DNA of 64,000 bases, taken from Arctopsyche grandis (Eukaryota > Arthropoda > Insecta > Trichoptera > Hydropsychidae). This document shows positions 32,512-42,985 of the stretch, piece by piece; the first letter of the stretch is position 1; every line of letters starts with the position of its first letter. Position numbers and translations under genes: made by a program. Location of the stretch: contig NC_135356.1 in the NCBI RefSeq assembly GCF_051622035.1, positions 13,440,079 through 13,504,078 of the forward strand, written 5' to 3'. The notes under the pieces are model-generated. The model was not told the DNA's origin. It did no database searches and was given only the letters and a program-made list of their open reading frames with translations.

Positions 32512-32657
32512 CCCTTTCCGCTCGAATTTTTTTCAGATTACATTCAGGTGATTTTATATTGCTCAGTATGAGAAATGAATTTCGAAAAATATTTTTTTTT
32601 TATCTTGATTAAATATTTCCGTCTAGTCCAGCTCAATATATGTACAAGCTGAAAGGG
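32512..32657. mobile_element. piggyBac-like MITE, 146 bp, TTAA target sites
   Basis: The terminal repeats CCCTTTCCGCTCGAATTTTT and the inverse of the right end, CCCTTTCAGCTTG, are each bordered by TTAA (32508-32511 and 32658-32661). TTAA with a CCCTTT tip is typical of piggyBac-type elements. No coding capacity. Confidence 0.8.
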
Positions 32658-32795
32658 TTAAATATATATTTTAGGTATTTGGTGTGTATTACTTCAACAG
32701 TTTTATTTTTTTTATATATGTTTTGTGATGTAAAGGAAAGTTTGACAAATTTATTTATAGGTGTTTGCAAACAAATGTATAATCCATTCGCTGTA

Positions 32796-32953
32796 AGAAG
32801 AGACTCAGGTAAAACGTACATGCTATCTCTTTCAGCGCCTCTCGACCAATAGCATTTTGTATAGACAATAGAACATTGTACGTACGAAATGCTATTGGTC
32901 GAGATGGGATAAAGAGGACAGCATATGCGTTTTACCCATGTAAGTGTCTTCTC
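32796..32953. mobile_element. Palindromic MITE, about 158 bp
   Basis: AGAAGAGACTCAGGTAAAAC, then CTCGACCAATAGCATTT, pair with the inverse arm AAATGCTATTGGTCGAG ... GTTTTACCCATGTAAGTG-TCTTCT. The pairing is interrupted by small differences (CAGCGCC against GGGATAA). No target duplication resolved. Confidence 0.7.
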
Positions 32954-33414
32954 CTAAGCGGATAGATTATAGCTACAATTGCATTTATTTTACTTTATAT
33001 TGTTTAAAAAAAAGTATTATTTTTTCGGCATTATTATACTTAACCATAATAATATGTTTTATTACATTTCGAGATATTAATGCATTAATATTATATATCT
33101 CAGATGAACTTTTATTTTTCGTTGAATTTTTTTTTATTATATTTTCCGTCACATTGAATTGAAATAAACAGAGTATTAAGAACATAGACCAGATTTTTAT
33201 TTTATACCTACATATATTAGCAGATACGTACTTATATACATATTTATATTTTTACCATGGTGTCATTATAGGTTTCCATAAAGCGACACAAGTTTTAAGC
33301 TTGTACATACATATACGAATTTATAAATATTCAAATAATAATAATAATAATAATAACTTTTTTATTCCAGACGAAAGGGAGAAAAGTGCTATCCCCATCG
33401 TCCATATAATAATA

Positions 33415-33839
33415 TATTTATTTATTTATTTAACGTTTTTTTGACCATTGTGGCATTACAGGGAGAACCTAATGCGCCACAATGGCCTACATAATAAAAT
33501 AATAAAACAAAATAAGAGAGGGAGGAAACAAAAAATAAAATTAAAAATTAAAAGATACAACAAAAAGCAAAAGCAAAAAATTAAGATACAAAAAATTAAA
33601 AAAAAGATACAGCATTTAACACAATCATAAAAAACTTTATAGTAATTAAAATTTAAAATAAGAAAAAATACAATTACAGGAATGTCTTGCACCTGCAGCC
33701 TGTTCCAATAAATAAGAACAAGCTACAGATACAAAACATTCCTGTGAGGCCCAAATGGAAGAGAGTAGATTAAGATTCCACTCATACATCACATTCAAAT
33801 TAAGAAAGTAATGATGAGCGCAGGTTACCAGATAAATAT
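33415..33839. repeat. Probable LINE 3'-end-like repeat with a small hairpin
   Basis: A (TTTA)n tract at 33413-33434 is followed by the pair CCATTGTGGC (33444-33453) and GCCACAATGG (33476-33485), a 10-bp perfect stem. A long A-rich stretch follows. This arrangement is typical of non-LTR retrotransposon 3' regions, but no reading frame supports it. Confidence 0.35.
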
Positions 33840-34242
33840 TGTTGCGTAGGGGTGGGTGGAGGATCCAAGTAAAAGGCCAACAGTCGTTTCACAGCATTTA
33901 TTGATGATTAAGGAGATACACGCAGTGTCACTGCTAAGTCCAGAATCACATGATATCGCCTACGTACCGCCTTATAAAGGGTAGATCTCTCAGGGCGCCT
34001 AATCTGTTTACCTGTTGTATAGTCACGTATTCGGATATGTATTTCCACGACATTGGGTCTTCCCGTACTGATTCTGAGAAATAACTAATAACGGTCATTG
34101 TTTAGCCTAAATGCACTTAGAGTCCAGATATAATCCTGGAAGTAAGTGCAAGCACTTACATAGTTAATCCGATAACAGATAACCCTTGAACGGTCACATA
34201 GTCTCTGGGATTCTATTCGCTTAATCCGCGGCGTACGTAACA
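33840..34242 (-). repeat. Solo LTR, 403 bp, TSD ATAT
   Basis: The sequence runs from TGTTGCGTAGG to TACGTAACA with short inverted tips, flanked by ATAT on both sides (33836-33839, 34243-34246). On the minus strand it has a promoter-like CTTTATAAGGC and, downstream, AATAAATGC, the order expected in an LTR. No internal retrotransposon region adjoins, so it is a recombination product. Family (Gypsy or BEL) not determined. Confidence 0.78.
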
Positions 34243-34527
34243 ATATGTTAAAATAATATCCGATAATCTACGCTCACCGAGGTGGAAAATATCGCATTCA
34301 GGGACGGCAGCAACGAAGAAGTCGAATAGCTCTCGGTATAGGAGCCATTCGAAAAAGAACTGTGCGAGCAGGAGGTACAGGAAGTTCAAGGAAATTATAC
34401 CCAAGCATGCCCAAAAGGAAAATATATATGTATATAATAAATACAATATTATATAGGTAGAATATTAATAAAAAATAATTATATAAATAGTAATAATAAT
34501 TAATTAATGAATCAATTTAATGTCTAC

Positions 34528-34721
34528 TTAAGGCGGTTGGTGGAGTGGTTCCATCCATCGAACATACTGTGAAGAATGCAAATTAGATGACGCGGCAGCA
34601 AGAAGACAATTAGACGATAAAAATATACGAAAGTTCGTGAGTGCCTCACCTGAGAATGGTCTCAAAGTGAGGCACTCACGAACATTTGTGACGCGCTGCA
34701 ACCCCTTGATAGCCTGAAAAG
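34528..34721 (-). pseudogene. LINE reverse-transcriptase C-terminal fragment, distal half
   Basis: The minus-strand reading gives LSRGCSASQMFVSASL and, after frame changes, FDGWNHSTNRL followed by a stop. This continues the LINE C-terminus that begins at 36428-36595. The two halves are separated by the element at 34722-36427, which inserted in between. A 17-bp perfect hairpin at 34633-34683 lies within it. Confidence 0.65.
34633..34683. repeat. Perfect 17-bp stem hairpin
   Basis: GTTCGTGAGTGCCTCAC and its exact inverse GTGAGGCACTCACGAAC are separated by 17 bases that contain a further TGAGA/TCTCA pairing. The sequence lies in the LINE fragment. Origin unknown: either a small inverted duplication or a hairpin-forming insertion. 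Confidence 0.85.
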
Positions 34722-34866
34722 CGATGCGGTGCAAACGATCGAAAAGCGCCAGACAGACTGAACCACAGATTAACGACACGTGTACCTTATGCGTGCGCAC
34801 TGCTCGCACTTACACTAAGCGAAATCTACCCGAAGTCCCGACATACCTACCCTGTATACGTTCTGT

Positions 34867-36188
34867 TAATCTATTCTATGTTCTGTTCTGTTAGTCTAGC
34901 CTAATGAGTCACACATTGAAGATCCTACTAAAGATAATACAGGGCAGAATTTACACACGGTGTGAAGAGGCGATTAGCAGAGAGCAGTTTGGATTCAGAC
35001 AAGGCTTGGGTACCCGAGAGGCCCTTTTCTGTATGAAAACACTAATCCAAAGATGCAGAGAAGTCCGTAAACCTGTGTACATCTGCTTTATAGACTTTGA
35101 AAAGGCCTTTGAACGTGTCCAACACGCTCGCCTGATGGAAACATTAAAAAATATTGGCCTGGATGACAGAGATGTCAGATTGCTACGAAATATTTATTGG
35201 AATCAGACTGCAGTAGTACGTGTCGATGATCAATTCACTGATGAGATTCCTATAGAACGGGGCGTCAGGCAAGGATGCATCCTATCACCTACTCTTTTTA
35301 ACACCTACACCGAAACCATCTTCCACGATGCTCTCCAAGAGGCGGAGGACATCAAGGTGGGCGGCGAGACGATCACCAATATAAGATATGCTGATGACAC
35401 GGCACTAGTCGCTGAAAATTTAGCAGACCTGCAAAGTTCTCTAGACCGTGTACATCAAGAAAGCAATCGAAGAGGTCTGCGCATAAATCTAAAGAAGACA
35501 AAATTTATGATAGTAGATAGAATGCAAACAGACACCGGGAATCTAACCTTGGATGGAGAGGTGATAGAAAGAGTAAAAAGATTCAAATACCTGGGTACCT
35601 GGCTGAATGAAGAGATGGACCCAGATGAAGATCTAAGAATCCGCATCGAGATGGCTAGAACAGCATTTGTAAAAATGAAGGCGGCGCTTACAAACAAGCA
35701 TCTCAATCTTCATACGCGGTTGAGATTCGCGAAGAGCTACGTCTGGACAGTATTACTTCACGGATGTGAGACGTGGACTCTGAAAACCAAGATGATCAGC
35801 CGCATTGAAGCTTTTGAGATGTGGGTCTATATGCTGAAGATTCCGTGGACCAAAAAGATATCAAACGAAGCTGTCCTCGGCATGATGGGGAGAGGCAGGG
35901 AACTTGTTTCTGTCATCAAGCGGAGAAAGATGGAGTACCTCGGACACATGATACGGGGTCCAAAATACTAATTTCTCCGTTTGATAACCATGGGGAAAAT
36001 AGAAGGAAAAAATGGATTGGCAGGAAAAAGTTATCTTGGCTTCGAAACATGCGCATGTGGACCGATATGAGCGCCGAAGAGCTATTCCGAGCCGCTGAAG
36101 ACCGATGCGGATATATTCAAATAATCGACGAGGTGGTCGCCAACGTCCGAATGCGGACAAGGCATTAACAAGCATTAACAAGAAGAAG
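34867..36188 (+). mobile_element. RTE-like LINE insertion, 5'-truncated, 11-bp TSD
   Basis: Inserted within copy 2 of the terminal-repeat element. It is flanked by a perfect ATACGTTCTGT duplication at 34856-34866 and 36189-36199 and ends in an AAG-type tail (AACAAGAAGAAG). It lacks the endonuclease and the first part of RT. The clear TSD and long open frame suggest a fairly recent insertion. Confidence 0.9.
34904..35971 (+). pseudogene. LINE reverse transcriptase, 355-codon open frame, truncated at both ends
   Basis: RT motifs are in order: FGFRQGLGTREALF (~30-43), VYICFIDFEKAFERV (~57-71, catalytic Asp), IERGVRQGCILSPTLFN (~116-132) and IRYADDTALVAEN (~159-171, the YADD active site). These are followed by INLKKTKFMIV, FKYLGTWLNEE and HGCETWTL of the thumb and C-terminal region. 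The frame ends at TAA 35969-35971. The usual C-terminal part (RKKLSWLRNMRMW, then a stop) follows in another frame at 35980-36168. It encodes no endonuclease. The family is tentatively RTE-like. The palm is intact but the protein is incomplete. Confidence 0.85.
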
Positions 36189-36427
36189 ATACGTTCTGTG
36201 CTTCTGATACTTCAGTTCCGAATTTTTCCTTATTAAATTATTAAAAACTCGCCAGAAAGATCCAACTCAATTTTAATAATTACCATTTTAATAATTGCAT
36301 CTGTGCACATCGAAAGGTTACTCGTCATCTGATGTGCAATTAATTTTTCATTCGTGAAGTCGAGAATTGCGTTTAAAGCAGCCATCCAGTTAATCTGTGG
36401 CGCTTTTCGATCGTTTGCAACAAACCC

Positions 36428-36595
36428 CCCGAAAAGAGCACGACAGTAGTTGTTATATTGAACCTTTACCTTCCTCGTCGTCTCCCGCTTGTATCTGGTC
36501 CATAGTTCTCCAGTATAGAGGCTAGTACAAAAGGACATCAATAATTGTCTCTTGACCTCTGCACTGGAGTGGTAAGTAAGTAAATTGGTTGGCAA
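36428..36595 (-). pseudogene. LINE reverse-transcriptase C-terminal fragment, proximal half
   Basis: The minus-strand frame reads LLMSFCTSLYTGELWTRYKR and KVQYNNYCRALFGG, the 'YG.ELW' and 'YNN..R.LFG' patches at the C-terminal end of Jockey/CR1-type LINEs. It is continued by 34528-34721 once the intervening element is removed. Confidence 0.7.
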
Positions 36596-36629
36596 TTACT
36601 GGCGAGGAACCGTTTCAACAGTGAAATCA

Positions 36630-36806
36630 GATAAATTGGCACACTTTGATAAGAAGCGATGGACTTGGTATCACAAATGTTGTCGGACCAGGAGCACTGC
36701 AGGAATACTGGGAATAAATTATTTTCAATCGAGGTCAAACTAGGACTCGAACCCGGGACCTCTCGATGGTTAACATTAATTCAGTCACCGAGCTATACTG
36801 CTGGCT
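36630..36806 (-). repeat. tRNA-derived SINE with A and B boxes
   Basis: On the minus strand there is an A-box-like TAGCTCGGTGAC (36784-36795) and a B-box GGGTTCGAGTCC (36743-36754), spaced as in a tRNA-type pol III promoter. A non-tRNA body follows (TAGTTTGACCTCGATTGAAA). A shorter copy is at 29230-29380. It is not a functional tRNA: no acceptor stem or cloverleaf is evident. Confidence 0.78.
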
Positions 36807-36839
36807 ATGTATTAATCTCATTATTTTTCATGTGCCATG

Positions 36840-37393
36840 TCCTCTAAGTACGTCAGTAACTAGAATTCCCACTCGTTCTTTACTGACAGCTGTTTGAAAC
36901 AGTCCTCAGATGCTGAGGTCATATTTTATAGATTCTTAAACTATGACGTTTTTCGCTGACCCTGACTGTGTTGGTCTACGAGCTTTCCCTGGATTACTAG
37001 GCGCAGGAGATCGTATTTCTGGTTTCGCATAACATGTTCAAGATACTCTAATTTGAGCCTTTTCACATTGTCGAGCACTTCGACATGTTTTCCCATAAAG
37101 GCCAGAACCTCGGCATTGGTTTTTCATCATCCTTATATATGTTCACATCTCTGCAGCTCGTCTTTTTCAAGGTGTAAAATCTTGTCTTATACAAATACGC
37201 CGAAAACGTAACTTGGTAAAAGTCGGAGTGCTATGCTGAGATCACGAGTGATGAGGATATTTTTCATTTTTATAAGGTTTTTATTAGTTTCCTTAAGAAT
37301 ACAGCTCTGGTCCTAGCGCGAATTTCCCGATTGCTTTCATACGATTAATCCAAATATCTGAATATCTCTCCACCACGTTGTTGTCAACTTTTA
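36840..37393 (-). pseudogene. RTE-like LINE fragment related to 25268-25985
   Basis: Shares TTTCCCT(A/G)GATTACTAGGCGCA, GAGATCGTATTTCTGGTT and AAGATACTCTAATTT with the fragment in intron 7 of the zinc-finger gene. No frame stays open. The foldback element is inserted at its right edge. Confidence 0.75.
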
Positions 37394-37401
37394 GTCTAGA
37401 G

Positions 37402-40400
37402 CATAGGTTCCCAAACTTATTTTCCCCGTGGACCCCTAGCCCAGTATTTTATCCTTCGTGGACCCCCTCCCCCAGGATGCCGAATAGTGAAATTTTATAA
37501 TATATTTAAATACAAATATGAACACACTGTGATAGGTTTTTTTTGTATAGCGGACAATTGTAAAAAAAATTCGGGTGTGACCAACCCATGACTTTATCTA
37601 TGTATTTGATGAATATAAGAAGGTTACAAAACAAAATTCGATATTGAACTGATGACTATGATAGCGATACAAATTGAGCGCAAATGTATGGAAACTTGCA
37701 CAAAACAAAATATCTACTTCCGGTTATCAGATTTTGTTCAAATTTTTTTTATTACTAAAAATCACTATCAGTATTATACTCATTAAATATCAAGAAAATA
37801 AAAATAATTTTAAAGGTCAAAATAAAATAATGAAATATTGTTTTGAAAAAAAATACTACTTCCGGTTTACGAATTCTGACCAAAACTCGACCAGATCTAA
37901 GTTAGTACATAAAGGATAGAAATATAAATTTTCAGCTTAATACGTTCAGGGGTGTGGACAGAGTAGTGGGCACAACATTTTCAACCTTTCTAAGTGAAAA
38001 AAATCCCACTTCCGGTTTATAAAATTTAATAATTTTTTTTCATTTTCATCAAATTGCTACAAGAATTATACTTGAATTTTTTTGTGACGAACACACATGT
38101 TTAAGGGGTCGAAAAAAATAGTGGAAGAAAAATCGAACAAGAGTAAACTGCTACTTCCGGTTGAAGGATGCTAACTTAATTTTATAATTAACTTGGTATT
38201 AAACTTAAACTTCTAGATATAAAATTTCAGTTCAATAAACCAGAAAGTTTCTGAAAAAAACATAAAAAACTTCGATTCTCTAGAGTAAAAGTACTGCTTC
38301 CGGTTCAGATAGAAATATTTAAAAAACATAGATAAAGTAAAAATATGAGGTTATAAAAATTATTATTTGTATTTTATTTAAAAAAAATTCAGTCCGATGC
38401 AATTAGTTGTTTGGGAGATTATTGAATTCAAAAACTTAAAAAAAGAGGACACCTATAATGCGAGGTACCATTTCCGGTCAACTTAAAAATTTGAAAAAAA
38501 TTAACGTCGTGTCGATAAGAATTTCAGTAACCGATACTAAGTTTCAGTTCGATAGGACTAACGGTGTTAAAAATATCCCCAAAATACACACCCACACAGA
38601 CACACACACACACATTTTTTCTAGATCATGAAAACGTGATCAGTGATCGATTCTGAGTTCGAATCAGTCAAAATCTCGAGTTCGAATTTTCGCATGATCA
38701 CAAAACTTCATCTATTGTTACTATTGTTACATGTACGTAGTAACAATAGATGAAGTTTTGTGATCATGCGAAAATTCGAACTCGAGATTTTGACTGATTC
38801 GAACTCAGAATCGATCACTGATCACGTTTACATGATCTAGAAAAAATGTGTGTGTGTGTGTGTGTCTGTGTGTGTCTGTGTGGGTGTGTATTTTGGGGAT
38901 ATTTTTAACACCGTTAGTCCTATCGAACTGAAACTTAGTATCGGTTACTGAAATTCTTATCGACACGACGTTAATTTTTTTCAAATTTTTAAGTTGACCG
39001 GAAATGGTACCTCGCATTATAGGTGTCCTCTTTTTTTAAGTTTTTGAATTCAATAATCTCCCAAACAACTAATTGCATCGGACTGAATTTTTTTTAAATA
39101 AAATACAAATAATAATTTTTATAACCTCATATTTTTACTTTATCTATGTTTTTTAAATATTTCTATCTGAACCGGAAGCAGTACTTTTACTCTAGAGAAT
39201 CGAAGTTTTTTATGTTTTTTTCAGAAACTTTCTGGTTTATTGAACTGAAATTTTATATCTAGAAGTTTAAGTTTAATACCAAGTTAATTATAAAATTAAG
39301 TTAGCATCCTTCAACCGGAAGTAGCAGTTTACTCTTGTTCGATTTTTCTTCCACTATTTTTTTCGACCCCTTAAACATGTGTGTTCGTCACAAAAAAATT
39401 CAAGTATAATTCTTGTAGCAATTTGATGAAAATGAAAAAAAATTATTAAATTTTATAAACCGGAAGTGGGATTTTTTTCACTTAGAAAGGTTGAAAATGT
39501 TGTGCCCACTACTCTGTCCACACCCCTGAACGTATTAAGCTGAAAATTTATATTTCTATCCTTTATGTACTAACTTAGATCTGGTCGAGTTTTGGTCAGA
39601 ATTCGTAAACCGGAAGTAGTATTTTTTTTCAAAACAATATTTCATTATTTTTTTATTATTTTATTTTGACCTTTAAAATTGTTTTAAGCTTCTTGATATT
39701 TAATGTGTATAATAAAAATAGTGATTTTCAGTAAAAATAAAAAAAAAAATTACTTAATTTAATGAACCGGAAGTGGGATTTTTTTCCTCGTAGAAAAGTC
39801 AAAAATGTTGTGCCCACTACTGTGTCCGCACCCCTAAACGTATTAAGCTGAAAATTTATATTTCTATCCTTTATGTACAAACTTAGAGCTGGTAGGGTTT
39901 TGGTCAGAATTCGTAAACCGGAAGTAGTATTTTTTTTTAAAACAATATTTCATTATTTTATTTTGACCTTTAAAATTGTTTTAAGCTTCTTGATATTTAA
40001 TGTGTAAAATAAAAATAGTGATTTTAATAAAAAAAAAAATTACTTAATTTAATGAACCGGAAGTGGGATTTTTTTCCTCGTGGAAAGGTCAAAAATGTTG
40101 TGCCCACTACTCTGTCCGCACCCCTGAACGTATTAAGCTGAAAATTTATATTTCTATCCTTTATGTACTAACTTAGAGCTGGTAGGGTTTTGGTCAGAAT
40201 TCGTAATCCGGAAGTAGTATTTTTTTTTAAAACAATATTTCAATATTTTATTTTGACCTTTAAAATTATTTTTATTTTCTTGATATTTAATGAGTATGAT
40301 ACTGATAGTGATTTTTAGTAATAAAAAAAATTTGAACACAATCAGATAACCGGAAGTAGAACTTTTGTTTTGAGCAAGTTTCCATACATTTGCGCTCAAT

Positions 40401-40552
40401 TTGTATCGCTATCATAGTCATCAGTTCAATATCGAATTTTGTTTTGTAACCTTCTTATATTCCTCAAATACATAGATAAAGTCATGGGTTGGTCACACCC
40501 GAATTTTTTTTCTTCCTGTCAGTGTCCCTACGGACCACTTTGGGAACCTCTG
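37402..40552. mobile_element. 3.15-kb foldback element with hAT-type ends and periodic ACTTCCGG motif
   Basis: The left end is CATAGGTTCCCAAACTTATT; the inverse of the right end is CAGAGGTTCCCAAAGTGG. The flanks GTCTAGAG (37394-37401) and GTCTAGAT (40553-40560) are an 8-bp duplication with one mismatch. The arms are inverted copies meeting near 38728 (ATGTACGTAG centre), each with a CA/GT tract beside the centre. The left arm is about 1.3 kb and the right about 1.8 kb. The right arm is longer because a ~300-bp unit is tandemly repeated. No transposase is present. Related single-arm sequence lies at 47689-48814 and 49899-50023. Confidence 0.9.
39456..40350. repeat. Tandem ~300-bp units in the right arm of the foldback
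   Basis: Units starting AACCGGAAGTGGGATTTTTT recur at about 39459, 39764 and 40056. Each contains TTGTGCCCACTACT, CGTATTAAGCTGAAAATTTA, TTTGGTCAGAATTCGTAA and CCGGAAGTAGTATTTTTT. The left arm has one such unit. Near-identity of the copies indicates expansion after the foldback formed. Confidence 0.85.
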
Positions 40553-40560
40553 GTCTAGAT

Positions 40561-41167
40561 TTTCGAGGTTTTTTGAGTGTATTGAAACGAAAATTTTGCT
40601 TAAAACCAAGTAACATATACAATTTGTTGAATGTTGTTCTTCCGGCAGTTTACTCTTGCTCGATTTTTTCTTCTATTTTTTTAACACTTTAAATATGAAT
40701 GTCAAAACTGCTCTTCACAAGATGATTCCAGTATAAACCTCGCATCAATGTCATGTAAATAAATAAACAATTTGACTCAATTGAGTTAGTGGTGCAGCTT
40801 TGTTCCCATTTTCATATTCGAATATTAATATACCGTCGCATTTTTATTACTCTATCTATGTACATAACAATAGATGACGTATCAATTTGTGGCTGTGGGA
40901 AAATTTGACTGATTTTTATCTGGTCTCGATCCCTTATACATATTTGGTATTTTTTTCGGTGTTGATTATATTTTAAATACACAAATTTCCTTGGAAGTAG
41001 CAATTTCTTGAAATATTAAAATAACATCAAATATCTATGGGAACTTGGTGCAAAAGAGTGATTTTGAATTTTCGCTTATCAGACTGAACGACTCATTTAA
41101 GTTTGCAATGGGTGAATTTGTAATTTTTTGATATGATGTAACATTTTCAAAATTTTCATTGTTCAAT
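40561..41167. repeat. Degenerate copy of the foldback-arm family
   Basis: CTTCCGGCAGTTTACTCTTG and CTCGATTTTTTCTTC near 40639-40672 match the arm sequence at 39320-39355, and AACAATAGATGACG near 40867 recalls the arm centre. The rest is too diverged to align by eye. Confidence 0.5.
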
Positions 41168-41795
41168 CCAGCCAATTGACAAAATAAAAAAAATCCAAAT
41201 CGATCTTCCAAAAAACTCCTTTTTATGTCCTTTAATTATTTTATGTCCTTTGTCTTTAATAATTATTTCAAAATTATTTTGTTGACAAAGAACTTGTGCG
41301 AAAAACAGTTGGGTGATTTATATATCGTTTTGGCATACTACCATGTGAATATCGTAGTTAGAGATCTCTACGAACGACACATACGTATCTTTTATTTTAT
41401 TGTCTGTCATAATTTTGATTTCATATTTAATATCATAATCAAATATTCGAATCGCATCCAGACAGACGCATGGCTGTTCCGTTGCATCCGGGGGTTGCAT
41501 TTAGCTCTATTGATCGAATCTGCTGTCGTCAGGGCTTGCATCTACATACATATAAATATCATAAAATAGTATACACCTGCAAATGGCTGCCGCGCAAAAC
41601 CCGTCTACCGATGTACATACTATAATAACACGCTCCGTTATTACATATAGAAATAAATACACTTTGCAAGTTGCAGTATCGTTCGCGTGGCTATTGCGGC
41701 TTTCGTTTATCGACAAAAATGTATATATATGTAGGTCAAGATTTTGGATAAAATAGCGTAATTGATCTACACCTCCCGTGAATCTTTGATACACA
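41168..41795. repeat. Direct duplication, copy 1 (~630 bp)
   Basis: Shares long runs with 42166-42805: TTGACAAAGAACTTGTG, GATTTATATATCGTTTTGGC, GCATCCGGGGGTTGCATTTA, GTTGCAGTATCGTTCGCGTG. A LINE fragment lies between the copies. Noncoding. Confidence 0.88.
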
Positions 41796-42110
41796 CTTCT
41801 TCTTCTTCTAATGCCGAATCCGTATTCGGACGTAGACGACTATCATGGGCAGACATCGTTTATGGCCCGTGCGAATTCTTCCCTATCATGGGCAAGCCGA
41901 AATAACTTTTCGAGACCGAGTCCCATCCATGACCTGATGTTCTGGAGCCAAGAGAGCTTTTTTCTCCCAAGCCGCCGTTTGCCTTCTATTTTCCCTTCTA
42001 TGATTGTTTGTAGAAGGCGATATTTGGGGCCGCGAATAATGTGGCCAAAGTATTCCATCTTACGGCGCTTCACCGTGTCAAGAAGCTCTCTCTTTTTACT
42101 TACCTCTTAT
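41796..42110 (-). pseudogene. RTE-like LINE 3' fragment
   Basis: The minus-strand frame at 41843-42073 reads KRRKMEYFGHIIRGPKYRLL and GRKKLSWLQNIRSW, matching the C-terminal region of the LINE at 34867-36188. It ends in the same AAG-type tail (TTCTTCTTCT on the plus strand at 41799-41808). It belongs to the same family and is strongly 5'-truncated. Confidence 0.85.
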
Positions 42111-42165
42111 TATGAAGAAGCTGGAGGATTGTTTCGTTTCTTACATGCTCCTTCAACGAGATAAA

Positions 42166-42805
42166 AAATAAAAAAAATTCAAATCGATTTTCCAAAAAAC
42201 TCCATGTCCATTAATTTGTTTATGTCTTTTGTCTTCAATATTATTTCAAAATTACTTTGTTGACAAAGAACTTGTGTGAAAAACAGTTGGGTGATTTATA
42301 TATCGTTTTGGCATACTACCATGCGGATATCGTAGTTAGCGATCTCTACGAACGACACATACGTATCTTTTATTTTATTGTCTGTCATAATTTTGATTTC
42401 ATATTTAATATATGGAGCACAACGAAAGCTGTCGGCCATTTTGAGACGACATCAAATATTCGAATCGAATCCAGACAGACGCATTTCTGTTGCGTTGCAT
42501 CCGGGGGTTGCATTTAGCTCTATTGATCGAATCTGCTGTCGTCAGGGCTTGCATCTACATACATATAAATATCATAAAATAGTATACACCTGCAAATGGC
42601 AGCCGCGCAAAACCCGTCTACCGATGTACTTTATTAACACGCTCCCCTATACATATAGAAATACATACACTTTGCAAGTTGCAGTATCGTTCGCGTGGCT
42701 ATTGCGGCTTTGGTTTATCGACAAAAATGTATACATATGTAGGTCAAGATTTTGGATAAAATAACGTAATTGATCTACACCTGTCGAGAATCTTTGATAC
42801 ATACA
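42166..42805. repeat. Direct duplication, copy 2
   Basis: Matches 41168-41795. It contains about 45 extra bases around 42413-42457 (GGAGCACAACGAAAGCTGTC) and several substitutions. Its right edge is near 42805. Confidence 0.88.
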
Positions 42806-42985
42806 CTCGTCGTAAATCATTAATACATAAAACTGCGTACTTCTTTCAACTTTGATGCTATAAATCATCGTGTATGTATTACATCTGAATTAATAAACTC
42901 TTGATCATACCGACCACGTGGTTTTTGAACTTCACTCTTCAAATAATCCCAAAGAAATTAATCTAAAGTTAAATTACACTATGCA

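Larger units (their letters stand above)
34722..36427. mobile_element. 9-bp-TSD terminal-repeat element, copy 2, split by a LINE
   Basis: CGATGCGGTGCAAACGATCG at the left and CGATCGTTTGCAACAAACCC at the right are flanked by CCTGAAAAG (34713-34721) and CCCGAAAAG (36428-36436), 8 of 9 identical. With the LINE and its duplication removed the element is about 373 bp, close to copy 1. It is inverted relative to copy 1 at 3921-4303. Confidence 0.85.

Noticed and set aside
34213..34446. 77-codon hydrophobic minus-strand frame
   Set aside because: Overlaps the edge of the solo LTR and a LINE-tail-like repeat found inverted at 45.9 kb; likely chance.
36743..36795. A tRNA gene on the minus strand
   Set aside because: A and B boxes are present but no acceptor stem or anticodon arm pairs, and a copy of the same body exists at 29.2 kb; it is a SINE.
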